A model generated the notes under the pieces. The model did no database searches and was not told the origin of the DNA. It saw only the letters and a list, made by a program, of their open reading frames with translations. A DNA stretch of 43,934 nucleotides from a virus. Within the stretch, counting starts at the first letter, position 1, and every line of letters starts with the position of its first letter. Position numbers and translations under genes: made by a program. Below, one piece after another: positions 16,208 through 24,174 of the stretch. The stretch is from IMG/VR virus record IMGVR_UViG_3300021347_000007, positions 1 through 43,934 of that record, one strand, 5' to 3'.

Positions 16208-16470
16208 TGATATACTCACAAGAAAACATTACTGTTAATAAATTCAAACGAGTTTTTTCTCAAGATATACCTGAGAAAGAACTCGTTTGGCATAGAGATA
16301 AAGAGAACCGTTTAGTTGAAGTTCTCGAAGATACCGATTGGTACTTTCAGATGGATAATAAATTACCCATTCCCTTGAAAAAAGGGGTCACATTTGATAT
16401 ACCGAAAGAGACCTTTCACAGAGTTATAAAAGGTACTACGGACTTGATAATACTTATAGAAGAGTATTAA
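16207..16470 (+). CDS. small cupin-like protein, 87 residues
   Basis: The chosen start is ATG 16207, which overlaps the upstream TAA as TAATG; a TTG six bases earlier is less likely. The sequence includes KELVWHRDKENRLVEVLEDT, WYFQMDNKLPIPLKKGVTFD and IPKETFHRVIKGTTDLIILI. The HxD-like, then PKxxxHRxIKG arrangement on predicted beta strands fits the small cupin-like proteins common in T4-like phages. A metal-binding role for H25, D27 and H70 is possible. The end overlaps a small minus-strand gene by 4 bases. Its substrate is unknown. Confidence 0.7.
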   Translation: MIYSQENITVNKFKRVFSQDIPEKELVWHRDKENRLVEVLEDTDWYFQMDNKLPIPLKKGVTFDIPKETFHRVIKGTTDLIILIEEY

Positions 16471-16640
16471 CGTTCGTGAGGCATTTTAACTTTTTTAAAA
16501 GAGTAAGTTGAGTCACTGTAAGCTTTAGGGTGAGTCTCTAAAAAATAATCGATTGCTCTATCGAATGTTGCTGCTTCAGTTTCCGCAATTAGACTGTCTT
16601 CTTTAAAAAGTTGATACGTATTGTAGTTAACTCGAATCAT
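16467..16640 (-). CDS. short hypothetical protein, 57 residues
   Basis: A minus-strand frame from ATG 16640 to TAA 16467-16469 encodes MIRVNYNTYQLFKEDSLIAE, then TEAATFDRAIDYFLETHPKA and a basic end YSFKKVKMPHER. Composition and codon use resemble the neighbouring genes. It fills the gap that would otherwise be 200 bases without a gene and meets the convergent upstream gene with a 4-base overlap, typical of this genome. It is probably the last gene of the minus-strand structural unit. No family is recognised. Confidence 0.6.
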   Translation of the reverse strand: MIRVNYNTYQLFKEDSLIAETEAATFDRAIDYFLETHPKAYSDSTYSFKKVKMPHER

Positions 16641-16669
16641 TTTCAGGAAGTTTGTTACAAAGATAAGGT

Positions 16670-16933
16670 TTATTTCTTACCCGAACAATATTTTCCTGAA
16701 CATCTTTTTTTACCGTCTAATCCTGGCATAGTCCCCTTACATACTTGTACTGCGTAACCGTTAGCGTATGCTGATGGATAAACCTCGAATTTAGACTGAG
16801 CAGCTTTTTTACCACGAGAGCAAAGTTTAGTGTCTTTTTTCTTAGACTTTTTCTTCTTTTTCTTTTTCTTCTCTAGGATAACCTGTTGTATCATTTCAAC
16901 AAGTTGTTCTTCTGTTAGTCTTAATATACTCAT
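16670..16933 (-). CDS. small Lys/Cys-rich protein with VYPSAYANGYAVQVCKG motif
   Basis: The 87-residue product starts with an amphipathic helix (MSILRLTEEQLVEMIQQVIL), then a poly-Lys run (EKKKKKKKKSKKKD), then CSRGKKAAQSKFEVYPSAYA, NGYAVQVCKGTMPGLDGKKR and CSGKYCSGKK. The K-x-x-VxPSAYAxGxxVxxCK pattern is a recurrent short phage family whose function is unknown. The charge suggests DNA binding or packing. It shares the polylysine plus Cys style with the protein at 15290-16207. The start overlaps the stop of the upstream gene as ATGA, so translation is coupled to a virion protein gene. Confidence 0.7.
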   Translation of the reverse strand: MSILRLTEEQLVEMIQQVILEKKKKKKKKSKKKDTKLCSRGKKAAQSKFEVYPSAYANGYAVQVCKGTMPGLDGKKRCSGKYCSGKK

Positions 16934-18438
16934 TTTTTATTAACTATTTGAAACTTTAGTTCTCGTTTATAGGTATTAACCTCTCTGTCTGTGACGACTT
17001 TGATATCAACGAAATATTCATTCGGGATTTTATCTTTTGTATCAAAAATGAAGTAGTAACCATTAGGGGTTCTATTAATTGAAGTCCAATCTTCAACTTG
17101 AACTTCGGTATTACCCTCTCTCACATATATTCTGTAATATGCGTCTACTTGTGTTAATACTTCATTGGTGGTGTATGCCTTTTTAAGGACTACATTAACT
17201 TTTCTTGTATCTGTGTTGAGAATTTTTTCGTCTCGTTTGATTCCATAGAAATCAAATCCGTAGATACTTGGCTCATTATCCTCCATTCCGATTTGATATA
17301 AATCAGAGAGAGGATTCATGACGAATTGGTTCTCTACTGTGTTAAGGGAAACACCGTCTATTTCAATACCTTTCCAGTTATCATAAAAGATACAAGGTAC
17401 TGAGTCAGATGTTAATCCACTTACAGTTACTTCATACACACCTTTTTGAATCTCACATGTCGTTAGACCTGTAAATCCATCTACGGGGTCACCATTTGAA
17501 TCTAAAATATCTACGGTTGGGTTTGAATCAAATCTTTGGGGGACTCCGTATTTGAATGAATATAAATAAAGTTTATTATTTCTCTTTTCGAAGAAAGTAT
17601 TTCTATCATCTTGTATTAAGTCATTGAATGACGTTTCCAAGAATGGCTCATAAAATGTTTGTGTGTGACGAGAGAAGAATCCCACTGAGTAGTTTTCCGT
17701 GAGTCCTGTTATATTTTCAACATCGGGTACAAATGCAATACCCCATCCGGTATAACCTGTTGTTGAACCTGTGAGAATATCATTTATTTCATTAGTCATA
17801 TCGAATTCGATATCCTCATTTCCAAATTCAAAGTGTTGAGTATCTACTATAGTCAGTGCACTGTAATTAAGACCCGTTAAACCACTTAATGAGTTTGTGT
17901 TGTCGTAGATACCATCTTCACTCCAATCGTGTATTGTTGACCTTTCAAACCAGTTTACAGGTCTATCTGAGAACGAATTGTCAGTTTCTAAAGCGTCTCT
18001 GACCGACACAGTACCTGAAGAACCCAACGCATTACCTTTGTAATAATCTTGACCAACACCTTCATCCCATGTTTGAAGGTCGCCAGTTGAACCTGACACT
18101 TTTGGTATTCTAAATAATATTAAATCAAATGAGGTTGCTCTTCTTCTACCGTTTGACCATTTTGTATTAAGTAGTTCTTTATCAAAAGATGATGTGTTAG
18201 TCATCTTTAGAGTGTGTTTTAAGTTATAACTACACCCCGTCGCAATTTCTCCATCAGTTACTTTATTTTTTAAATCGTCGATATCTAAATCAAATATAAA
18301 ACGAGTAAATCCTTTATTAGAAATTACGTTGTCTACATTACCATAAAATAATTCTACAACAGGGTTTCTCGCGGTGTTTGTATACGAATTATATATTAAA
18401 GTATCATTTTTACTAAAATAAGACCTGTGGAGAGACAT
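16930..18438 (-). CDS. beta-rich virion structural protein, 502 residues
   Basis: Starting MSLHRSYFSKNDTLIYNSYT, the first 280 residues contain NPVVELFYGN, FTRFIFDLDIDDLKNKV, and WGIAFVPDVENITGLTENYS with FFSRHTQTFYEPFLETSF. That order resembles the DNRLRE/CBM96-type beta sandwich found in phage virion proteins, though this is pattern memory. The C-terminal 200 residues look like one or two Ig-like domains (NPTVDILDSNGDPVDGFTGL; FVDIKVVTDREVNTYKRELK). It has no signal peptide or membrane helix. A promoter-like motif lies 13 bases upstream of the ATG, overlapping the end of the previous gene. A tail, neck or baseplate-fibre role is inferred. Confidence 0.7.
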   Translation of the reverse strand: MSLHRSYFSKNDTLIYNSYTNTARNPVVELFYGNVDNVISNKGFTRFIFDLDIDDLKNKVTDGEIATGCSYNLKHTLKMTNTSSFDKELLNTKWSNGRRRATSFDLILFRIPKVSGSTGDLQTWDEGVGQDYYKGNALGSSGTVSVRDALETDNSFSDRPVNWFERSTIHDWSEDGIYDNTNSLSGLTGLNYSALTIVDTQHFEFGNEDIEFDMTNEINDILTGSTTGYTGWGIAFVPDVENITGLTENYSVGFFSRHTQTFYEPFLETSFNDLIQDDRNTFFEKRNNKLYLYSFKYGVPQRFDSNPTVDILDSNGDPVDGFTGLTTCEIQKGVYEVTVSGLTSDSVPCIFYDNWKGIEIDGVSLNTVENQFVMNPLSDLYQIGMEDNEPSIYGFDFYGIKRDEKILNTDTRKVNVVLKKAYTTNEVLTQVDAYYRIYVREGNTEVQVEDWTSINRTPNGYYFIFDTKDKIPNEYFVDIKVVTDREVNTYKRELKFQIVNKK

Positions 18439-18451
18439 AGTTACTTTTTAT

Positions 18452-18460
18452 AATAAATAT
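18452..18460 (-). promoter_or_regulatory. putative late promoter element, RTATTTATH motif
   Basis: On the minus strand this reads ATATTTATT, 13 bases upstream of the ATG at 18438, in the 22-base gap after the stop of the gp5-like gene at 18461. Confidence 0.5.
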
Positions 18461-20044
18461 TCAGTTAATCCGAATATTCTTATTAAGTAATTTATCTTGA
18501 GCGTCTAACAATTCTTTTAGTAAGTCATCAACTTTAACCCCATCCACACTCTGTGGTACAGGAGGTAATCCAGGATATGCATGAACGTGACCAACTAAGA
18601 ATCTTATTATTAAATTAATTAATTCCAATAACTCCTCCCCTCTTACTAACGATGAGGTTTTTGGTTCTATTTCATCGGCAAACGTATTCTCACTAATACC
18701 ATAAAGTGTATTTGTTAAGTCAATTTTACCCGAACTCTTTTTTTGTGAAAGATGGGACAATAAATAAATTTCATCACCACCTACAACCCCGACAGATTTA
18801 TCAAACCTCTTAGTTGTTTTAGGAATTATATTTTGTTTAGTCGGTTTAAATGGTACGTTACTTGTCTTTTCTTTATCATATACCAAACCATAACCCGGAC
18901 TTAAGTCTATTGTTGTTATTTTTACACCCGAAAATAATAGACCTAAGTTATATTGTTCTTGCATATTTGTACTTGGTGTTACACCACCGTACTTGTCAAA
19001 AATATTTTTTTGTGGTCTAAAATAAAACGGGAATGTACTTCCTTGGTCAAATCTTTGTGGCTCACTTATGGTAACACCTTCAATATCTTCATTAACAACA
19101 CCACTAATACTACCTTTAACTAAACCTTCTAAAACATCGTTAATGAGTTTTATAGTTTGTAACATTGACTTATTAGTAAATGAGACTGTGGTTTGTAATA
19201 ACTTGGAAGTTTGTGGTATTACTGTGTCTACGTTCATAGATGCGGTAGTAATCTCTAATCCCTCTTTTTGTGCAATATTGTAGATGTAGATATTTCCTGT
19301 AAATAAATCATTACTATTTTCAGGATTTATTATATTGTATTCCACAACCTTTTTAATGTTTTGATGCTGAAAATTAAAAATATACTTTTTTTGTGGTTGA
19401 CCATATACTGTCCTACTATCAAATTTAGATAACTGTATAAAGGCTCTTTTTTCGTTTTTTCTAGGTACTTGACCCCTATTATACTTTTTATTTTTTCCGG
19501 CTCTGAGTAAAACAGTATTATCTTTTATTACAATATCACAACTACCCCTACCGTATAACCCGATATCTTCAGGTTCTGTGTATACACCTTTTACATCTTC
19601 ATAAAAATATTCACCCTCTTCATTTAGTAGATTGGGGTATTGCTTATTTCGAGTTCCCTCGTCAAAATTGGCCACCGCAGATTCATACCTTTCATAATCG
19701 GCGGTTGTCGGAGAACTATAGACTCCACCTATATAAAACTTGTCTCTGTCACCCTTTCTTGTAATATTGTTATAAAACAAATGTACAAACTCATCTTCTT
19801 TAGGTGGTGTATTAATAAAAAAAGGAAGTAAGGGTTTGAATAAGAAAGGGTCACGGTCGTCCCATTCTTTATAAGTTTGTTTTCCATTATTCTCATTTGC
19901 AATTTCACGGTCTCTTTGATTTTCCGTTTTTAAAATTGCACGAATACGGCCAAGACGTAAAGGGTCGTTACTATCTATACATTGACCTTTATAGATAATT
20001 TGAGACCTCCTCTGTTCTCTACTGTTATCTTCAGTTCCAATCAT
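18461..20044 (-). CDS. baseplate hub/spike OB-fold protein (gp5-like)
   Basis: The N-terminus has YKGQCIDSNDPLRLGRIRAI (about 18-37) followed by DPFLFKPLLPFFINTPPKED (about 65-84) and EFVHLFYNN. This is the layout of the gp5/VgrG OB-fold that caps the tail tube in contractile systems. A later segment, LGHVHAYPGLPPVP-like (read as LVGHVHAYPGLPPVPQ near residue 488), also recalls gp5-type proteins. At 527 residues it is near T4 gp5 (575), but I see no lysozyme catalytic motif, so the spike may lack its own peptidoglycan-cutting activity. The gene is followed by a small coiled-coil gene with no gap. Assignment rests on the N-terminal pattern and context. Confidence 0.65.
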   Translation of the reverse strand: MIGTEDNSREQRRSQIIYKGQCIDSNDPLRLGRIRAILKTENQRDREIANENNGKQTYKEWDDRDPFLFKPLLPFFINTPPKEDEFVHLFYNNITRKGDRDKFYIGGVYSSPTTADYERYESAVANFDEGTRNKQYPNLLNEEGEYFYEDVKGVYTEPEDIGLYGRGSCDIVIKDNTVLLRAGKNKKYNRGQVPRKNEKRAFIQLSKFDSRTVYGQPQKKYIFNFQHQNIKKVVEYNIINPENSNDLFTGNIYIYNIAQKEGLEITTASMNVDTVIPQTSKLLQTTVSFTNKSMLQTIKLINDVLEGLVKGSISGVVNEDIEGVTISEPQRFDQGSTFPFYFRPQKNIFDKYGGVTPSTNMQEQYNLGLLFSGVKITTIDLSPGYGLVYDKEKTSNVPFKPTKQNIIPKTTKRFDKSVGVVGGDEIYLLSHLSQKKSSGKIDLTNTLYGISENTFADEIEPKTSSLVRGEELLELINLIIRFLVGHVHAYPGLPPVPQSVDGVKVDDLLKELLDAQDKLLNKNIRIN

Positions 20045-20236
20045 TTATTTTCTTGATTTGTATTCCTTTAATATTTTATTATAACTGTCTTCTAAAGAAT
20101 CTAAATGACGAGTAAGTTTAACAAGTAATTTTTTAGTCTCTTCAAAATCTTCACTGATTTTTTGTAAACCAAATTCTAAATCTTTATTAGGTAAAGATTT
20201 GTAGTCATTAATTATTGTTTTAATCTTTTCTTCCAT
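20045..20236 (-). CDS. small coiled-coil protein, 63 residues
   Basis: The product MEEKIKTIINDYKSLPNKDL and following is one long charged helix with heptad spacing of hydrophobics (LVKLTRHLDSLEDSYNKILK) and a basic end. It lies immediately upstream of the gp5-like gene (adjacent, no gap) and 2 bases after the large upstream virion gene. A small structural or assembly-chaperone role is plausible. No family is recognised. Confidence 0.65.
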   Translation of the reverse strand: MEEKIKTIINDYKSLPNKDLEFGLQKISEDFEETKKLLVKLTRHLDSLEDSYNKILKEYKSRK

Positions 20237-20238
20237 AA

Positions 20239-22188
20239 TTACATATTTTTACCTGTACATCTTATTGGTCCTGTGGCCACTAATCCGACAGCAACAGGAG
20301 CACACCATGTGTGTACTGAACCATTTTCTAATTCTTCATCTTTAACACCTTTAATTTGTTGAAATATTGACGGTAATACCAAATTAGGTGAACCGTCAGG
20401 CATTCCACCGGTCGGTAACCCTAAACCCTGTAAATTTTCTGTTATTTTAGCCATTGACCTTGTAGGTGAACTACCTGGTAATAGCCCAGAAGACGCCAAA
20501 GCGAATGTAGGAGGTCTACTACCGCCTGGTATTGCCAAATTTAATAGATTTAATATTTCATCAACAACACTTTTGCATTGTCTCCAATCAATAACGGCAG
20601 ATGCTAACTGTAATAATACATATAAAATTCCTGTAATTACCTTAAGCTGCGCATTTTTTGACTCCTTTATTATCTCGACCATTAAAGTTTCCACAAGTAA
20701 TCTAATATTTTTCTTGAGTAACTTGAATAGTTCTTCAATAAAGACGGATGATATTCTACTAACTAAATTTATTAAATAAGTTTTAAAATTTTCTATAAAT
20801 GTTGCGAAATCCTCAACAGCGTCCGCGATTGTATTACCCACTGAGGTGCCCAAAGATTTTAACACAATCATTAATCCTAATAATACCTTAGGTGATAAAA
20901 TTGTAGCTACCACCGACATAGGTATTATCTTTAATAGACCATCTTTTATTGCTATATCAATATTTATACCATCAGGTAGTTGTAATTTCCAATTTTCATT
21001 CTTAGCGGTTTTTTCGATTTTTTGAATAAAGGCATCAACTTTCTGATTGTCTGGTAACTCTCTTATTTGTGTTATATCCTCAAATATTGACTTTGTATCG
21101 ACAGGTAATTTTATGTTACCACAATCCTCAAACTCGGTCACACCTAAAACCATATTATTAACACGATTTTCAATATTTCTTAAATCTGACGGAGTCATTT
21201 CAAAAAACGACTGGTCTATTGTATCCAACGCGGATAGTTTAGCAGTACCTGAAACATCGATTTCTTTATTACTATCAAAACACAAACCTAAAATTCTCTG
21301 GATTATCTTTTCAAATTTTGTTTGTTCCTCTTTATCTGACGTTGATAGACCTCCTGAGATATCAATAAAATCAGTTAGTGAATTCATTATTTTTGGCATT
21401 AATCCATCAAAATTTAACATATCGATAGATTTATAATAATCTACCAAAAAATCAGATATTCTATTTAAGTTAGGTCTATTTCTAAGAGTTATTTCATAAT
21501 AATCACCAAAGTCACCGTTACCGTTTTGAGTGACGTATTTAATGTCCATTATTTGTCTTCCTGATGCACCTATATAATCACTATTAAACTCGTCGTTTAA
21601 TGAAGTACCCTCATTTTGTAAACGATTGTACAATTCCTTATCCATCGGAAAAGGAATCATACCTGTAACGGGATTTTCTTTTTCGTATAAAATACTGTTG
21701 AATCCCTCCGTAGGGTCCTTTTTAAGTAATTTAAAAAGGTCAATCTGATTCACCCTGACATATATTTTATTAGAACCTGAACTACTTTCGTTCCCTTCAA
21801 ACGTTTGTTCTTGGGAACATCCCGCAACTTTTAAACTTTCATCTACAACTATTTCTGAAATTCTACTTTTAGTATTTTGAGATGCGGTAAGAACCTGTTT
21901 TATCAAAAAATCTATAGTTTTTGAATTACTCGTTGGTTTACTTGGCATAGAAGACTTAATTAAGTCTATTAATTCTTCATATTGATTCTTTATTTCAGTT
22001 TGTAATCTTTGTTTAGCGTCCCCTAATTCGTTAAGTTGTTTCATGGACTCACTTTTAGATAACTCAAAATTGTTACCTAAAGATAGTTTTCCTAAAACTT
22101 TTTCAGTTGCCTGTGTCTCAATAGTAGTCTTATAAGAATTAATCTTATTTGCTGCGTCACTATACCCCTTATTCTTATCTATAGACAT
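20239..22188 (-). CDS. large probable virion protein with hydrophobic helices, 649 residues
   Basis: Residues 1-110 are coiled-coil-like (MSIDKNKGYSDAANKINSYK start). About 130-260 is mixed, with YVRVNQIDLFKLLKKDP and GDYYEITLRNRPNLNRISDF. From about 425 to 545 there is a run of hydrophobic helices (MSVVATILSPKVLLGLMIVL; LKVITGILYVLLQLASAVID). The C-terminal 100 residues are Gly/Pro-rich, ending TWCAPVAVGLVATGPIRCTG. The hydrophobic central part with amphipathic helices could be a membrane-interacting or tape-like baseplate component delivered with the tail. It is cotranscribed with the gp5-like gene, so a baseplate or tail role is likely. I cannot name the family. Confidence 0.65.
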   Translation of the reverse strand: MSIDKNKGYSDAANKINSYKTTIETQATEKVLGKLSLGNNFELSKSESMKQLNELGDAKQRLQTEIKNQYEELIDLIKSSMPSKPTSNSKTIDFLIKQVLTASQNTKSRISEIVVDESLKVAGCSQEQTFEGNESSSGSNKIYVRVNQIDLFKLLKKDPTEGFNSILYEKENPVTGMIPFPMDKELYNRLQNEGTSLNDEFNSDYIGASGRQIMDIKYVTQNGNGDFGDYYEITLRNRPNLNRISDFLVDYYKSIDMLNFDGLMPKIMNSLTDFIDISGGLSTSDKEEQTKFEKIIQRILGLCFDSNKEIDVSGTAKLSALDTIDQSFFEMTPSDLRNIENRVNNMVLGVTEFEDCGNIKLPVDTKSIFEDITQIRELPDNQKVDAFIQKIEKTAKNENWKLQLPDGINIDIAIKDGLLKIIPMSVVATILSPKVLLGLMIVLKSLGTSVGNTIADAVEDFATFIENFKTYLINLVSRISSVFIEELFKLLKKNIRLLVETLMVEIIKESKNAQLKVITGILYVLLQLASAVIDWRQCKSVVDEILNLLNLAIPGGSRPPTFALASSGLLPGSSPTRSMAKITENLQGLGLPTGGMPDGSPNLVLPSIFQQIKGVKDEELENGSVHTWCAPVAVGLVATGPIRCTGKNM

Positions 22189-22190
22189 AG

Positions 22191-22565
22191 TTAACCCATT
22201 TTATAACCATCGTCTTTTTTTTCGTTGTCTAAATCTTTCTGTATTAGGGATTGTAAAACATCATCATCCATTTCCGCTAAATTAAACTCCTCATCTGACG
22301 TATTTGAGGATTTCTCCCATATAGATGATTGTAATTTAGAAAGAGATAACTTTTTTTCGATAGTGTCGTTTATTATCTTTTGTTGTTCTTTTATTACAGG
22401 ACCGATAACCGCCATATCTTCGGCACCTTTTAACAAACTCAACATCTTATTTTGAATCCTTATTGCAGTTGCTCTTTGTTCCACAAGTTCATTGTAAATT
22501 TCCTGCATTAAACTCAGTACTGAATCCTTACTTAAAACGATTTCTTTTTTCTTAGGCCTTCCCAT
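22191..22565 (-). CDS. helical hypothetical protein, 124 residues
   Basis: The product starts MGRPKKKEIVLSKDSVLSLM, has a helical body (IYNELVEQRATAIRIQNKML) and an acidic C-terminus (DEEFNLAEMDDDVLQSLIQK). The GRPKKK start resembles an AT-hook core but is single and may be chance. It is the first gene of the minus-strand structural unit and has a perfect promoter-like motif 5 bases before its ATG, the shortest leader seen. It ends 2 bases before the large virion gene. A structural or assembly role is inferred from that coupling. Confidence 0.65.
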   Translation of the reverse strand: MGRPKKKEIVLSKDSVLSLMQEIYNELVEQRATAIRIQNKMLSLLKGAEDMAVIGPVIKEQQKIINDTIEKKLSLSKLQSSIWEKSSNTSDEEFNLAEMDDDVLQSLIQKDLDNEKKDDGYKMG

Positions 22566-22570
22566 AATAC

Positions 22571-22579
22571 TATAAATAT
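22571..22579 (-). promoter_or_regulatory. putative late promoter element at the head of the baseplate unit
   Basis: On the minus strand this reads ATATTTATA, 5 bases upstream of the ATG at 22565. It sits in the 27-base gap directly downstream of the sigma factor gene, so the sigma may drive the next unit. Confidence 0.55.
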
Positions 22580-22592
22580 TTAAGAATGGATT

Positions 22593-23339
22593 TTATAGAT
22601 TATTCAACTTTACTGTTAAATCAAAATAAAGATTTTTGAACTTTTTCATAGAAGTTCTTATTTCCTTGGTACTCATATTGGTCATTTCCCTAAGGGATAA
22701 TAAAATTATGTTTTTATTAAATTTGTTATTGTCCGTTCCTATAAAAATTTCTTCATAGTTTTCAAATAACTCTAAAAGTGCGTATCCTAATTTTATCTCG
22801 TTATTATTTAAATTAGTTTCCTCTATAAACTTCTCTAATTCTTTTAAAAATTCTTTTATTATTTGTTCCGCAGTAACTTTTTCATACTCTAAATAATAAA
22901 TCATGTCGGGACGACTCTCAATTTTAGAGCTTATATCCTCGTAAGATATTTTTCTATTTTGTTCCTTTTGGTCTTTTATTATTTGACCCATTAAGTAATT
23001 TTTACAAATAGTGCCAAAATAAGAATACGCTTTTTTATTCTTATCCGGTTTAAATTTATCAACTTTGGTCATTAAAAACGAATGTGTGTCGTTATGTATA
23101 TCGATAAAATCCATATTTTTACGATATAGTTTATATCGTCTAATAATAGACTCAATCATTTTATCCAAAGGAGCCCTTAAAAACTCATTGTAAATCTCAT
23201 TTTTTTCCGTCCAAGTTGAAGCGGTTAAAAACATCCTAACCGCTTTTTCTTCTCTAACATCAAAATAATTTTGAGACTTCGCCTTTCTACCTCGTTTTTT
23301 TTTGACCTCGGAGTTACTACTTTCTCCTGTAAGATTCAT
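22593..23339 (-). CDS. late-transcription sigma factor (gp55-like)
   Basis: The 248-residue product has a sigma-70 region 2-like segment at about residues 50-130: FLRAPLDKMIESIIRRYKLY, then HSFLMTKVDKFKPDKNKKAY and SYFGTICKNYLMGQIIKDQK. This closely parallels T4 gp55 (FDETKYKNPHAYITQACFN, then a basic segment), which directs RNA polymerase to late promoters. The N-terminus is basic (KKKRGRKAK). The C-terminal third is helical with EMTNMSTKEIRTSMKKFKNL, which could be a region 4-like or clamp-binding segment. Its stop is 27 bases upstream of the next gene, a gap that holds the candidate late promoter motif. The start ATG overlaps the end of the glycosyltransferase gene by one base. Confidence 0.82.
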   Translation of the reverse strand: MNLTGESSNSEVKKKRGRKAKSQNYFDVREEKAVRMFLTASTWTEKNEIYNEFLRAPLDKMIESIIRRYKLYRKNMDFIDIHNDTHSFLMTKVDKFKPDKNKKAYSYFGTICKNYLMGQIIKDQKEQNRKISYEDISSKIESRPDMIYYLEYEKVTAEQIIKEFLKELEKFIEETNLNNNEIKLGYALLELFENYEEIFIGTDNNKFNKNIILLSLREMTNMSTKEIRTSMKKFKNLYFDLTVKLNNL

Positions 23340-24169
23340 TAAACTTCACCTAATTCATATTTTATGTTCCTATCTTCCTTGAAGAAATGTTCTTTTTTCG
23401 CAGAGTCTAACCAAAAAGTAACCTCATCCTGAGTTAACGGATTCTCCCCAAAACGATATTTCCAAAAAACTGACCCTTCCCTCATATTTGAATGCTTATA
23501 CCCAATTCTCGGTATTGTCATAATACTAACCGAGTTATATGTCAACCTAAGTAATAGTTCATACACGAATGTCAACTTCATTGACTTCTTAAAACCTCCA
23601 AAGTCGTTAAAAATTGATTTTTTAAATACCATACCACTTGTTTGAAAGTTTTGATAGTTTAATAAAACCTCGTTTGTTAAGTATCCAATTTCGCTATTCA
23701 TATTTGCCGCAAATGTGGCTTCATTTGTGAATCCGGCGAAAACACCTTTTTCATCAGTATCGATAACTAATGGTAAGAATCCTTTAACTTCAGGGTACGC
23801 ATTTGAATATCTTTGTACATTCTTAAACCATATACTGGAGTACTCATCGTCAAACTCAAATAAACTAACCCATTCATTCGTAGACTTTTCCACGCCTAAA
23901 TTTACTTGACTACAGAAGTCCGTATCTCCTTCGTTATGAACAATATTAGTGGTAATACCACTAAAATCGAAATTATTAATATATGTTAATAGTGATTCTT
24001 CACCTGAATGTACTAAAACTAATTCTATTTCATCAATTACTTCTTCATCATCATTGTTCTTTAAATCTTGATTTTTAATTGATGTTATACATGACGTAAA
24101 TAATGTGTCGAAATTCTTATGTTTTGACGACTCGACTGGTAAAACGATAGATATATTTAATTTTTCCAT
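23339..24169 (-). CDS. family 2 (GT-A) glycosyltransferase
   Basis: The product begins MEKLNISIVLPVESSKHKNF, a GT2 nucleotide-binding start. The segment NEGDTDFCSQVNLGVEKSTN followed by EWVSLFEFDDEYSSIWFKNV carries the acidic metal-binding motif (D107/D108). Later FQTSGMVFKKSIFNDFGGFK and FVYELLLRLTYN match the acceptor-side G-G-F and E-L-R pattern of GT2 enzymes. It has no transmembrane helix, so it acts in the cytosol on a soluble or phage acceptor. It overlaps the sigma factor start by one base and lies 5 bases after another glycosyltransferase gene. The donor sugar cannot be read from sequence. Confidence 0.8.
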   Translation of the reverse strand: MEKLNISIVLPVESSKHKNFDTLFTSCITSIKNQDLKNNDDEEVIDEIELVLVHSGEESLLTYINNFDFSGITTNIVHNEGDTDFCSQVNLGVEKSTNEWVSLFEFDDEYSSIWFKNVQRYSNAYPEVKGFLPLVIDTDEKGVFAGFTNEATFAANMNSEIGYLTNEVLLNYQNFQTSGMVFKKSIFNDFGGFKKSMKLTFVYELLLRLTYNSVSIMTIPRIGYKHSNMREGSVFWKYRFGENPLTQDEVTFWLDSAKKEHFFKEDRNIKYELGEV

Positions 24170-24174
24170 TTTAA

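Noticed and set aside
18461-20044. Lysozyme domain in the gp5-like protein
   Set aside because: T4 gp5 has one, but I could not find the Glu-centred T4-lysozyme-type motif here; only the N-terminal OB-like layout is supported.
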